The notes beneath the pieces were generated by a model. The model did not search any database. It saw nothing but the letters and a program-made list of their open reading frames with translations, and was not told where the DNA came from. Position numbers and translations under genes: made by a program. A stretch of DNA of 64,000 bases from Anaerolineae bacterium (lineage in GTDB: Bacteria; Chloroflexota; Anaerolineae; Aggregatilineales; Phototrophicaceae), in NCBI GenBank assembly GCA_022822305.1, contig JAJEBY010000003.1:124001-188000 (forward strand), given 5' to 3'. Shown piece after piece: positions 8,504 through 17,239 of this stretch. Within the stretch, counting starts at the first letter, position 1; each line of letters starts with the position of its first letter.

Positions 8504-9847
8504 ATGGAAAACAACACTAACAACCGGCTGTCGATAACCCCGACAACGATCGTCGTGGCCGCAGTCTATCTGCTGGTTAGCGTTGTTGGCATCAATTGGT
8601 TCACCACTTTTGTGCCGGTCGTTTTTCCGCCGCAAGCCTCCGCCGAAGCCAGAAGCGTTGACGAACTTTTTCATGTGCTGCTCATCATTGGCGGCATCAT
8701 CTTCTTCTTGATCCAGGGCATGCTGCTCATATCAGTGGTCGCCTTCCGCGCCCGGCGCGGGGACCAAAGCGAGGGCTCGTCAAGTCACGGTAATATGATC
8801 CTGGAAGTCGTGTGGACGATTATCCCCGCGCTTGTGGTCATCTTCTTGTCCGTCATCAGCTTCAACGTCTGGAGCCAGAACACCGAACCCAAAATCAGCG
8901 TCAATCTGGTCGACGGCACGCCAGTCTCGATCAACGTCACCGGCGCGCGCTACGCCTGGACGCATACTTACGAAACCAACCGCACGACGCCGGAAGGCGC
9001 GCCCATCGTCATCAACAGCGGCAATCGACTGCACACGTACATCGGCCAGAATGTCGATCTTACCTTGCGCACAACCGATGTGATTCATTCCTACTGGGTG
9101 CCGGCAATGCGCGTCAAACAAGATCTCTTGCCCGGCGACCTGACCCGGGGCGGACGTCCCACCGAATTGCGCTTCACGCCGATTCGCATTGAAGGCGAAA
9201 CTTATCCGGCCGCTTATCCTATCGTTTGCGCCGAGCTTTGCGGAGACGGTCACGGCCTGATGACCGGCGCCGTCGTCGTCTATGAGGACGAGACGCAATT
9301 CCTCGAGCAGTTCTATGAACCGGCCATCCACGCCATCCTAAACCCGCCCGCCGATCCGGTGCTGCGCGGCGAACTGGTCATACAAGAATATATCTGCAAC
9401 AGCTGCCATATTCTTGAACCCTTCGACGACTGGGTTGGCCGCACCGGTCCAGCGCTCGATGGCGTCGCCGACCGCGCCGCCGACCGCGTTCCCGGGCAAT
9501 CCGCAGAAGAATACCTCGTGACCTCGGTCTGGAATGCCTCGGCCTTCGTGGTGCCCGGCTACTCCGACCAGATGGCCAATTTCGGGCCGGCCGAGATGGA
9601 CAACTACAACATGTCCCCGGAAGAGCTTTATTCGATCGTGGCTTATCTCTGCACCGTGGGCGAGCAATCCGATTGCGATAACGAAAACAGCACCACCGTC
9701 ATTCCCGCCGCGATCAAAACCGTCTTCGGTTTCGATGTCGATATCACCTTCGGCATGGACCAAGATGAATCCGCGGATGGAGAAACGGATTCCGAGGACG
9801 ATGGCGAGATGTCGGCGTCCGAAACGAGCGAAGCAGCGAGCGAATAG
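8504..9847 (+). CDS. ctaC: Cytochrome c oxidase subunit II fused to cytochrome c
   Basis: 447 residues. Two N-terminal membrane helices (about residues 12-35 and 58-85, with a second stretch near 100-120) precede the cupredoxin domain. The CuA ligands are all present: His195, Cys242, Cys246, His250 and Met253 (CAELCGDGHGLM). A C-terminal cytochrome c domain has CNSCH at 298-302, so electrons enter through a tethered haem as in caa3 oxidases. The last 50 residues are very acidic. ATG 8504 is preferred over TTG 8480 because AGGTGG lies nine bases upstream and the helix starts soon after. It is the first gene of a six-gene oxidase operon. Confidence 0.95.
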   Translation: MENNTNNRLSITPTTIVVAAVYLLVSVVGINWFTTFVPVVFPPQASAEARSVDELFHVLLIIGGIIFFLIQGMLLISVVAFRARRGDQSEGSSSHGNMILEVVWTIIPALVVIFLSVISFNVWSQNTEPKISVNLVDGTPVSINVTGARYAWTHTYETNRTTPEGAPIVINSGNRLHTYIGQNVDLTLRTTDVIHSYWVPAMRVKQDLLPGDLTRGGRPTELRFTPIRIEGETYPAAYPIVCAELCGDGHGLMTGAVVVYEDETQFLEQFYEPAIHAILNPPADPVLRGELVIQEYICNSCHILEPFDDWVGRTGPALDGVADRAADRVPGQSAEEYLVTSVWNASAFVVPGYSDQMANFGPAEMDNYNMSPEELYSIVAYLCTVGEQSDCDNENSTTVIPAAIKTVFGFDVDITFGMDQDESADGETDSEDDGEMSASETSEAASE

Positions 9848-9915
9848 CTGGCGTCGTGGCGCGCGCCGCGACCGGCTGACATTGAACAAGACATTGCCGG
9901 AGAAAAGGCAAAAGC

Positions 9916-11607
9916 ATGGCAACAATCGCCGTTCCCTTGGGGGGACAACAAGAGAGACAAGCAATTGAAGCCGTAAGACGTCCCGCGCTGAGCGAGTATC
10001 TGCGCTGGAGCGTCGATCACAAGATCATAGGTGTGCAGTACGGTGTGACCGCCCTGCTTTTCTTCCTGATCGGCGGCGCGATGGCTATGGCGATTCGACT
10101 CGAATTGTTGACGCCGAATCTCGATGTCATGGTATCTGGCGCGGCCTACAACAGCATGTTCACCATGCACGGCACCATCATGATCTTCCTCTTCATCATT
10201 CCGATGTGGGCAGCTTATGGCAACTACGTGGTGCCGCTGCAGCTCGGCGCCAAGGATATGGCCTTTCCCTGGTTGAACGCATTCGCTTATTGGCTTATTC
10301 CGCCCGCCGGCGTCGTCATGCTGCTGGGTTACTTCGTCAGTCCCGCCGAAGCCGGCTGGACCTCGTATCCGCCGCTGTCGACGCTTTTCAGTGGCGACGG
10401 GCAGACGCTTTGGGCGCTGGGCGCGCACCTGCTGGGTCTCTCGTCAATCTTTGGTTCCATCAACTTCATCGTCACCATTCTTAACATGCGGCCGCCGGAG
10501 ATGACCCTCTGGCGCATGCCGCTGCTGTGTTGGGCGGTGCTGGCGACCAGCATCATCGCCGTGATGGCGACGCCCTTCCTGGCTGGCGCGCTGACCCTGC
10601 TGCTGCTTGACCGCATGACCGGCACCACCTTCTTTGATGCCTCCGGCGGCGGCGATGTGCTGCTCTGGCAGAACATCTTCTGGTTCTACAGCCATCCCGC
10701 CGTCTATATCATGGTGCTGCCGGGCATGGGCGTGCTTTCGGAAGTGCTCTCCATCCACAGTCGCAAGCCGGTCTTCGGTTATCGCATGGTCGGGCTATCC
10801 AGCATGGCCATCGCCATCGTCGGCTTCACGGTCTGGGCGCATCACATGTTCACCAGCCTGCAGCCGGAATTGCGCATCCCCTTCATGATCACATCCATGA
10901 TCATCGCCGTGCCCACCGGCATCAAGATGTTCAGTTGGCTGGGCACCATCTGGGGCGGCAAGATCCATTTCACCAGCGCCATGCTCTTCGCCCTGGGATT
11001 CATGTCGATGTTTGTCATCGGCGGAATCACCGGCGTCATGCTGGCCGCGCTGCCCTTCGATATCCACGTGCACGACACCTACTTCGTGGTCAGCCATTTT
11101 CACTTTGTGCTCTTCGGCGGCAGCGTCTTCGCCATCTACGCGGCGCTTTATCACTGGTTCCCCAAGGTGACCGGCCGCATGATGAACGAGCGTCTGGGCG
11201 TGATCCACTTCCTGTTCACCTATTTCGGATTCCTTATCACCTTCTTTCCCATGCATATCGTCGGCATGCTGGGCATGCCGCGGCGCGTGGCCGTCTTTGA
11301 CCCGGCCTTCACCGACATGAACCGGCTCATCAGTTTTGCGGCCTTTGTCCTGGGATTCTCGACCTTCATCGTGTTTTACAATATCATCCACAGCTACTTC
11401 CGCGGGCAAATCGCCGGCGCCAATCCCTGGCGCGCGCTGACGCTGGAATGGGCGACGACCTCGCCTCCGCCGGTGACCAATTTCGAAGACGATCCGATTC
11501 CCTACGAAGATCCCTACGGCTATGGCACCGAAGCCGCCAGCGCCTATCTTGATGCAGTGGACCAGGCCTTTGACGGCCGGCGTCCTGCCTCGCCGGGCGG
11601 ACACTGA
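9916..11607 (+). CDS. ctaD: Cytochrome c oxidase subunit I
   Basis: 563 residues, twelve-helix haem-copper oxidase core. The ligands are visible: His85 (haem a, in MHGTIM), His260 with Tyr264 (CuB and the His-Tyr cross-link, HPAVY), His309-His310 (CuB), His394 (haem a3) and His396 (haem a) in the SHFHF motif. Together with subunit II it reduces oxygen to water and pumps protons. There is no fused subunit III at the C-terminus; instead separate subunit III genes follow. It lies 68 bases after ctaC. Confidence 0.97.
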   Translation: MATIAVPLGGQQERQAIEAVRRPALSEYLRWSVDHKIIGVQYGVTALLFFLIGGAMAMAIRLELLTPNLDVMVSGAAYNSMFTMHGTIMIFLFIIPMWAAYGNYVVPLQLGAKDMAFPWLNAFAYWLIPPAGVVMLLGYFVSPAEAGWTSYPPLSTLFSGDGQTLWALGAHLLGLSSIFGSINFIVTILNMRPPEMTLWRMPLLCWAVLATSIIAVMATPFLAGALTLLLLDRMTGTTFFDASGGGDVLLWQNIFWFYSHPAVYIMVLPGMGVLSEVLSIHSRKPVFGYRMVGLSSMAIAIVGFTVWAHHMFTSLQPELRIPFMITSMIIAVPTGIKMFSWLGTIWGGKIHFTSAMLFALGFMSMFVIGGITGVMLAALPFDIHVHDTYFVVSHFHFVLFGGSVFAIYAALYHWFPKVTGRMMNERLGVIHFLFTYFGFLITFFPMHIVGMLGMPRRVAVFDPAFTDMNRLISFAAFVLGFSTFIVFYNIIHSYFRGQIAGANPWRALTLEWATTSPPPVTNFEDDPIPYEDPYGYGTEAASAYLDAVDQAFDGRRPASPGGH

Positions 11608-11650
11608 GCCGCGCCATGTCAAGCACAGCGAGCGTATTCGTGAGCCGATC

Positions 11651-12262
11651 ATGACTGCCTATGTCGAGAGAACGCAAAAGCAAAAGCTGCGTGACCGGCG
11701 CGATGCTGAGATGCGCCTGAAGAACAACCGGCTCGGTATGAATATCTTCCAGATCAGTTGGATCATGGCGTTTGTCGCCCTGGTCGTGGTCAACTGGCAG
11801 CTGCGCTTCAGCTATACGCAGTGGCCCCCGGAAGGCGTCGCGCCCTACGATCCCTTGCTCCCGAGCGTCGGCGCCCTGGCGCTGCTATTCAGTTCGGTAT
11901 TGGTCTACCGCGGCTTGAAGAGCTTGCGCGCTAGTCGCACGGGCGCTTTTCTCAATGCCTGGCGGCTGGGGATCGCGCTCGGCCTGATATTCATGGCCAT
12001 CATTATCTATGAGTTCATCAGCGTATCGGACGCCGCAATGAGCACGCAGTACGGCGTCACCTTCCGCTTGATGACTGGTTTTCATTTCGTGCACGCGCTG
12101 GTGATCCTGGGCATCATGATCCGCGTCTATCAAAACGGCGACGCCGGCAAGTACAGCGCTGACGAGCACGGCTCTTGGGCGGTGGAAGGCGCGGCCAAGC
12201 TCTGGTATTTCGTCACTGTCGCCTGGATGCTGTTTTATGTGGTGCTCTATTGGATTCGTTGA
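11651..12262 (+). CDS. Cytochrome c oxidase subunit III-like protein (divergent copy)
   Basis: 203 residues with about five membrane helices. The ending GFHFVHALVILG followed by LWYFVTVAWMLFYVVLYW resembles the last helices of haem-copper oxidase subunit III, but conservation is weaker than in the second copy at 13421. The start is ATG 11651. The open frame extends upstream into the ctaD 3' end, but that part is charged and proline-rich and not subunit-like. It probably occupies or modulates the subunit III position, or forms part of an alternative complex. Alternative: a quinol-oxidase-type subunit III relative. Confidence 0.8.
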   Translation: MTAYVERTQKQKLRDRRDAEMRLKNNRLGMNIFQISWIMAFVALVVVNWQLRFSYTQWPPEGVAPYDPLLPSVGALALLFSSVLVYRGLKSLRASRTGAFLNAWRLGIALGLIFMAIIIYEFISVSDAAMSTQYGVTFRLMTGFHFVHALVILGIMIRVYQNGDAGKYSADEHGSWAVEGAAKLWYFVTVAWMLFYVVLYWIR

Positions 12263-12372
12263 GATATATGAAAAAGCCGCCGGCGCGCGAACTGACGCTT
12301 GGGATTGACATGCAGCGACCCAGTGGCGGCGCTCGATTGTGGCAGGTTTTCAGCAGCAGGGAGTAGCATTTG

Positions 12373-13383
12373 ATGGATAAACCCGGACTCTCGCGGGCCA
12401 TCCCGTACATGATCATTGCCTTCATCCTGTCATTGCTATTGGTCTATGGCATCCGTACCTGGCAGGATATGGACCCGGTCTGGATGAACGCCGATAGCAC
12501 CGAAGGCGCGCAGGTCGGCTTGGTGCTGGCGGCGTTTGCCTCGATGGGCGCCTTCATGTGGGGCATCGGCGCCTTTGATCCCAAGATGAGCGAACACGGC
12601 GATCACGCCCATGAAGAAGACGACAGCGCCCCGGAACGCAATTTCGCGCTCAAGACTGACGGCGTGGTTTTTCACACGGGCCATCGGCTATGGGATCTCG
12701 CCTGGCAAATCATCAACGACTCGCCCAAGCCCGTGCGCTTCCCCTATCTAAAGCTCGGCTTCTTTTTGCTGAACTGGATCGTCAACATCGTCTGGATCTT
12801 CGTCTGGGCATTTGGCCTCTGGGTCGGCTGGAGGGTGCTGCTGGTCACGGTAGCCGGCATCCCCGGCACGCTGGGCGCGCTGCTGATGGCTGTCTCTTGC
12901 CTCTGGCAGACCATCGCTTTCTACGCCGGGCAGCTCTTCCTCGTCCTAACGCTATCGGTCGTCCTCACCATCGTGCTGTTTGCTTTCGCGCTCTTCCCGC
13001 ATGGATTGAACCTGCAGACCGCCACCGAACCCAACGCCGATGTCTTCGCCAATGGCTTCGGCGCCTTTATCATTCCCGTTCAAGAGATTCTGGGTCTGGT
13101 TCTGCCGCCAGACGACTTTGCCAATCTGCCAATCGAAGGCGCCAGTCAATTCACCGTTCTGCTCGGTTTCATCTTTGTCATTTTCATATCGCTGGCGGTC
13201 GCCGCTGGCGCCATGGCCGTCTTCTTCTATCTGGCGCATCGTGGCGTGCGAACCGTACAAGCGATCGAGCCGACCGATGGCGACCGAACGCAGATCCTGC
13301 CGATTCGCGAAGCCGGCAAGGTTGCGGGCGGCGTCGTCGGCATCATTCGCGCCATCCCCCGCGCGATCGGTTATCAGAAATAA
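12373..13383 (+). CDS. Unknown polytopic membrane protein inside the oxidase operon
   Basis: 336 residues with about six hydrophobic helices (around residues 9-25, 47-66, 125-150, 155-185, 187-212 and 265-295). The segment at 70-90 is rich in His, Asp and Glu. No haem, copper or catalytic motif is evident, and no known oxidase subunit or assembly family is recognised. The ATG at 12373 is preceded by AGGGAG with a nine-base spacer. It lies between the two subunit III-like genes on the same strand with short gaps, so it is surely co-transcribed with the oxidase. Possible roles are an accessory subunit, an assembly factor or a metal carrier; none is proven. Confidence 0.75.
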   Translation: MDKPGLSRAIPYMIIAFILSLLLVYGIRTWQDMDPVWMNADSTEGAQVGLVLAAFASMGAFMWGIGAFDPKMSEHGDHAHEEDDSAPERNFALKTDGVVFHTGHRLWDLAWQIINDSPKPVRFPYLKLGFFLLNWIVNIVWIFVWAFGLWVGWRVLLVTVAGIPGTLGALLMAVSCLWQTIAFYAGQLFLVLTLSVVLTIVLFAFALFPHGLNLQTATEPNADVFANGFGAFIIPVQEILGLVLPPDDFANLPIEGASQFTVLLGFIFVIFISLAVAAGAMAVFFYLAHRGVRTVQAIEPTDGDRTQILPIREAGKVAGGVVGIIRAIPRAIGYQK

Positions 13384-13420
13384 TTCGACCCAGCTCGACA
13401 GAAATGAGTGAGAGAGCAGC

Positions 13421-14053
13421 ATGGCAGAATTGACGGCAAATCAGCTTCCCGCCGCCCACGATGATCACGGGCATATGAGCGCGGAAGAACACAACGAGAA
13501 CATGAAGCTTGGCATGTGGCTGTATCTGGCCTCCGAGATTGTGATCTTTTCCATCATGATCGTGGGTTATGTGTTGTTCCGAATCAATCAGCCCGATGTG
13601 GTTGAGCTGGCGCACGGCAAGCTGGGCGTCGGCCTGGTAACGGCCAATACTTTTGTCCTGCTGGCGAGCAGCTTTTTCATGGTGATGGGTTTGCGCGCCA
13701 TGCAAAACGGCAATCGCGCCGGCATGCTGCGCTGGATCGGATTGACCGCGCTGGGCGGCATCGTCTTCCTCGGCGGCCAGTACATCGAATACAGCGAACT
13801 CGCGCACCTGGGCATCGTGCTCGGATACGATACCTCGTCAATCTGGAGCACCTTCGGCATGCGCTTCTATGCCCCCACGTTTTTCCACGGCGCCCACGTC
13901 TTCGTCGGTGTGCTGTGGGCATTGGAAGTCATGCGGCGCGGCGCCAAAGGCCGATACGACGACAATCCCATCGGGATCGAGATGTTCGGCTTGTATTGGC
14001 ACTTCGTTGATGTAGTCTGGATCATGCTCTTCACGTTGATCTACCTGGTATAG
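13421..14053 (+). CDS. ctaE: Cytochrome c oxidase subunit III
   Basis: 210 residues with five helices. It opens with a His-rich N-terminus (HDDHGHMS) and the typical first-helix motif MKLGMWLYLASE. Near the end are FFHGAHVFVG and LYWHFVDVVWI, the classical subunit III signature. Subunit III stabilises the catalytic core and proton uptake. The gap to ctaF is nine bases, so coupled expression is likely. It is the more orthodox of the two subunit III genes. Confidence 0.95.
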   Translation: MAELTANQLPAAHDDHGHMSAEEHNENMKLGMWLYLASEIVIFSIMIVGYVLFRINQPDVVELAHGKLGVGLVTANTFVLLASSFFMVMGLRAMQNGNRAGMLRWIGLTALGGIVFLGGQYIEYSELAHLGIVLGYDTSSIWSTFGMRFYAPTFFHGAHVFVGVLWALEVMRRGAKGRYDDNPIGIEMFGLYWHFVDVVWIMLFTLIYLV

Positions 14054-14062
14054 GAGCAGACA

Positions 14063-14455
14063 ATGGCGGAAGCAACGCACGAACTGGCAGGCGGCGATCA
14101 CGGCCATCATAGCAATACGGTCTCGCTGCTGGGCCGCGAGATTTCCGTGGAAGGCGGGATATATACCGTTGTCTTCGGCGCTCTGGCGATTTTGACCGTC
14201 ATAGAAGTGCTCATCGCCGAATTCCTCAAGGGCGCCATCCACGATTCGCCTGATGCCGCGGTCGGCTTGACGGCGCTCAAAGCGATCCTGCTGCTCGGCA
14301 TTGCCGTCATCAAATCGAGCCTGGTCATCTGGTTTTACATGCACTTGAAAGATGAGAAGCGCGTCATCGCGGCGGTGCTGCTTCTGCCCCTGCTGATCGC
14401 GGCGCTTTCGGTCATGTTTGTGCTGGCCATCCCGCCCACGGGTTACAGTATCTGA
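14063..14455 (+). CDS. ctaF: Cytochrome c oxidase subunit IV family protein
   Basis: 130 residues with three helices (about 33-55, 70-95 and 104-125). The KSSLVIWFYMHLKDEKR segment matches the prokaryotic COX4 family. The N-terminus is His-rich like that of the preceding subunit III. It is the last gene of the oxidase operon. No haem A synthase, protohaem farnesyltransferase or Sco copper chaperone gene is present in this window, so assembly factors must be encoded elsewhere. Confidence 0.9.
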   Translation: MAEATHELAGGDHGHHSNTVSLLGREISVEGGIYTVVFGALAILTVIEVLIAEFLKGAIHDSPDAAVGLTALKAILLLGIAVIKSSLVIWFYMHLKDEKRVIAAVLLLPLLIAALSVMFVLAIPPTGYSI

Positions 14456-14470
14456 GCCACTGCCGTAAAC

Positions 14471-14504
14471 TTACAGTACCCTCTCCGCTATGTTATACTA
14501 GCGG
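14471..14504 (+). promoter_or_regulatory. Promoter with overlapping palindrome before the Uma2 gene
   Basis: TTACAG (14471-14476), 17-base spacer and TATACT (14494-14499) form a promoter. The -10 box lies within an inverted repeat CCGCTA (14485-14490), 8-base loop, TAGCGG (14499-14504). The palindrome may be an operator, or the 3' hairpin of the oxidase transcript, which ended 29 bases earlier. Confidence 0.5.
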
Positions 14505-14531
14505 AAAGCAGGGCCCCGGGAGCGTATTTGA

Positions 14532-15113
14532 ATGGATATTCAAGAGCGCCTACTTGATGTCGATGATCTCTGGGAGTTGGGTCTCGATCCAGCCTACAGT
14601 GATCGCTATATCGAGTTGATTGATGGAGAGTTGATTGAGATGCCGCAACCGGGCAGGAGGCATGGACTTCTCGCCGCTGAAATCGTATTCTATCTTAGAC
14701 TATTCACGCGTACACGCGAATTGGGCGAAATCACGATCGAATCGGGTTATTATTCGGCGGATGATCGCCACACCCTGCTGGGACCCGATGTGGCATTTCT
14801 AAGCTACGATAGGTTGCCACAACCGCCAACTGACAAGTGGGTCTCCGTAATGCCCGACTTGGCGATAGAGATTCGCTCGCCCAGCGACTCGCTCGCCGAT
14901 ATCCGCCGCAAAGCGCAAGTCTATCTTCGGAATGGCACGACTATCGTTTGGATCGTTCTGCCAGACCAACAAGGTGTTGAAGTCTGGCGCCAAGTTGAAG
15001 GTTCGCCGCCGGCCTCCGAGTTTTTTGGTGTCGGAGACAAGCTTAGCGGAGAAGACATTCTCCCAGGCTTTGAGCTGGATATTAGCCTCTTATTCCCGCC
15101 AGAACGCAATTGA
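14532..15113 (+). CDS. Uma2 family protein (DUF820, PD-(D/E)xK fold)
   Basis: 193 residues. The family signature is clear: an LIDGELIEMP segment near residue 35, GPDVAFLS in the middle, and PDLAIEIRSPSD followed by a KAQVYLRNG helix. The fold is that of restriction-type nucleases, with Asp, Glu and related residues conserved. Uma2 genes are abundant and often multicopy in cyanobacteria and Chloroflexota, and their biological role is poorly known. It has its own promoter just upstream. It may be a lone nuclease-like gene acquired by transfer. Confidence 0.88.
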   Translation: MDIQERLLDVDDLWELGLDPAYSDRYIELIDGELIEMPQPGRRHGLLAAEIVFYLRLFTRTRELGEITIESGYYSADDRHTLLGPDVAFLSYDRLPQPPTDKWVSVMPDLAIEIRSPSDSLADIRRKAQVYLRNGTTIVWIVLPDQQGVEVWRQVEGSPPASEFFGVGDKLSGEDILPGFELDISLLFPPERN

Positions 15114-15160
15114 TGCCAGTCCACTGTTCATAGCTAGTGAAGAATCACCGGGAGCCGCCA

Positions 15161-15586
15161 ATGCCCGTCGACATCGTCTTGCGTGATGGCAAACGAACCA
15201 CAGTTAGCGTCCGACAGCACGAGTGGCATGTCGACGAACCGATTGCCGATGGCGGTACCGACAGCGCCCCGACGCCCGGCGAAATGATGCTCGGCGCGCT
15301 CGGCTCCTGCATGGCCATCACCTGCAAGATGTATGCCGAACGCAAAGGCTGGGACCTGCGCGCGGTCGAGGTCAAACTAGATTACGAACGCTTCAAGGGC
15401 GCCGACTATCCCGCGCACGACGGCGACGCGCTTTTTGTGCACGAAGTTCGCGAAGCGCTGGTCTTCCATGGCGACCTCGACGACAAGCAGTTGCGGCGTC
15501 TCTATGACATCGCCGGCAAATGTCCCATCCATCGCTTGCTTAGCTTTCCCACGTATTTCACCGAACTCGTCCCCGAAGACAGTTGA
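15161..15586 (+). CDS. OsmC family peroxiredoxin-like protein
   Basis: 141 residues. OsmC/Ohr proteins reduce organic hydroperoxides or act as thiol-dependent detoxifiers in the cytoplasm. The helix with the first active Cys (LGSCMAITCKMYAERKGW) and the second Cys in GKCPIHRLL are both present. ATG 15161 is chosen because GGGAG lies seven bases upstream; the in-frame GTG at 15137 lacks such a site. It is close to the YhfA-type subfamily. It stands alone between the Uma2 gene and rsmA on the same strand. Confidence 0.88.
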   Translation: MPVDIVLRDGKRTTVSVRQHEWHVDEPIADGGTDSAPTPGEMMLGALGSCMAITCKMYAERKGWDLRAVEVKLDYERFKGADYPAHDGDALFVHEVREALVFHGDLDDKQLRRLYDIAGKCPIHRLLSFPTYFTELVPEDS

Positions 15587-15710
15587 TCCCAAGACGCCGG
15601 CGTCGCCGCCCAGGCCCGGCAACGCATAGCCACTCCAACCCTACTCAAAGCGCTCGCGCTATGGTCAACTAACCAAACCGCCGGTCTTTCTATCAGGACC
15701 GAAACCAACC

Positions 15711-16541
15711 ATGTCCGCCAGTCCCAAAACGCTGCTTGACAGCTACGACATCTTCCCAAAAAAGAGCTTGGGACAGAACTTCATGCACGATCCGCAGGCG
15801 CTGGAAAAGATCGTCGCTTGCGCCGAACTATCGCCGGGGGACGCTGTCGTTGAGGTCGGCGCCGGCGCCGGGGCGCTCACGGAAAAGCTGGCGGAACGCG
15901 CGCGCGATGTCTACGCAATCGAGATTGACAAACGCCTGCAACCGCTCCTGGAAGCGCGCTTTGATGATGTCCCCAATGTATTCTTGATGTTCAATGACAT
16001 CCTGAAAACGGATATTCGCGCGCTCGTCGGCAATCAAGACTTCATCGTCGTGGCCAATGTGCCCTACTACATCAGCAGCGCCATACTCTGGCATTTTCTG
16101 GAATCCGACCACGCGCCGCTGCGCATGGTCTTGACGATGCAGCACGAAGTCGCGGAACGCATCATCGCCAAAGATGACAGCATGAACTTGCTTGCGGTCG
16201 CCCTGCAGTTTTATGGCAAACCCCGCATCGTCGGCAAATTGAGCCCGGCCGTATTCTGGCCCCGTCCCAATATCAACAGCGCCATCGTGCAAATCGAAAC
16301 TCATGCCAGCGCGCCGATCCAGGTGCCATCGCCCTCGGCGTTCTTTCGCGTGGTCAAAGCCGGCTTTAGCTTGAAGCGCAAGCAGTTGAAAAACGCCCTT
16401 GCCAGCGGCTTGCACATCAAGGCGGCCATGGCGACGCAGCTACTGCAAGCGGCGGACATTGATCCCAAGCGCCGCGCCGAAACGCTGACGCTGCAGGAAT
16501 GGGCGCGCTTGTGCCGAATCGTCGCCGAGTCATCGCCATGA
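15711..16541 (+). CDS. rsmA: 16S rRNA (adenine1518/1519-N6)-dimethyltransferase
   Basis: 276 residues, full length. It dimethylates the two adjacent adenosines in the 3' hairpin of 16S rRNA. Key motifs: KKSLGQNFMHDP at the N-terminus, VEVGAGAGALT (SAM binding), NVPYYIS (catalytic motif IV), and the small C-terminal helical domain ending in KRRAETLTLQEW. The neighbouring msrA gene follows on the same strand after 86 bases. The ATG at 15711 is the only good start before the conserved motif. Confidence 0.96.
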   Translation: MSASPKTLLDSYDIFPKKSLGQNFMHDPQALEKIVACAELSPGDAVVEVGAGAGALTEKLAERARDVYAIEIDKRLQPLLEARFDDVPNVFLMFNDILKTDIRALVGNQDFIVVANVPYYISSAILWHFLESDHAPLRMVLTMQHEVAERIIAKDDSMNLLAVALQFYGKPRIVGKLSPAVFWPRPNINSAIVQIETHASAPIQVPSPSAFFRVVKAGFSLKRKQLKNALASGLHIKAAMATQLLQAADIDPKRRAETLTLQEWARLCRIVAESSP

Positions 16542-16627
16542 TTCTGATGTCGCGCTTACGCATTCGTATGATATCCGCAATATTTCGCGTCAATACTTAG
16601 ATCAAGAAAGACGAGAGGAATCGGATC

Positions 16628-17164
16628 ATGGCAATGGAACTGGCAACATTGGGTGGCGGCTGCTTTTGGTGCGTGGAGGCGGTCTATAATCAACTCACCG
16701 GCGTCGAATCCGCTATATCCGGTTATATGGGCGGCCACGTGCACAACCCCAGCTATGAACAGGTCTGCACCAAGACGACCGGCCACGCCGAAGTCGTCAA
16801 CGTGACCTTCGACAACGAGGTTATCAGCTTTCAAGATGTGCTGAACATCTTCTTCACCGTCCATGATCCCACGACCCTGAATCGGCAAGGCAACGATCGT
16901 GGACCGCAATATCGTTCCGGCATCTGGTATCACACCGAGGAGCAGCGCCGCATCGCCGAAGACACCATCAAGCGCATCGACGCCGAAGGCCTGTACCGGA
17001 ACAAAATCGTGACCGAAGTCACGCCCGCCAGCACCTTCTGGGTCGCTGAGGATTATCACCAGGATTACTTCGCCAACAACCCGACGCAGGGCTATTGCAG
17101 CTACGTCATCGCACCCAAAGTGGCCAAGTTCCGCAAGCAGTATTTCGAACGGCTCAAGAGCTAA
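16628..17164 (+). CDS. msrA: Peptide methionine-S-sulfoxide reductase MsrA
   Basis: 178 residues. Repairs oxidised methionine in proteins. The GCFWC motif (catalytic Cys12) is placed near the N-terminus as usual, followed by GYMGG, HAEVVNVTFD and the PQYRSGIWY segment. The last helix (FRKQYFERLKS) lacks an obvious distal resolving Cys, so it may use Cys15 or an external thiol. ATG at 16628 is preceded by GAGGAATCGG. It ends at a strong bidirectional terminator shared with the rplA transcript. Confidence 0.95.
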   Translation: MAMELATLGGGCFWCVEAVYNQLTGVESAISGYMGGHVHNPSYEQVCTKTTGHAEVVNVTFDNEVISFQDVLNIFFTVHDPTTLNRQGNDRGPQYRSGIWYHTEEQRRIAEDTIKRIDAEGLYRNKIVTEVTPASTFWVAEDYHQDYFANNPTQGYCSYVIAPKVAKFRKQYFERLKS

Positions 17165-17184
17165 GTCCGCGAGAAATCAACCAA

Positions 17185-17212
17185 AAGAGCACAGCCGATT
17201 GACTGTGCTCTT
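17185..17212. terminator. Bidirectional terminator between msrA and rplA
   Basis: AAGAGCACAG, 8-base loop, CTGTGCTCTT: a perfect 10-bp stem. On the minus strand it is followed by TTTTGG, so it works best for the rplA transcript; on the plus strand it ends with a short T pair. Confidence 0.8.
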
Positions 17213-17239
17213 GACGTTTCTGGTCGGTCGCGAATTGAA

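Noticed and set aside
12268-12366. Possible 32-codon gene between the first subunit III-like gene and the unknown membrane protein
   Set aside because: It has no ribosome-binding site and a Pro/Arg-rich unconserved-looking product; it is more likely the leader of the next gene.
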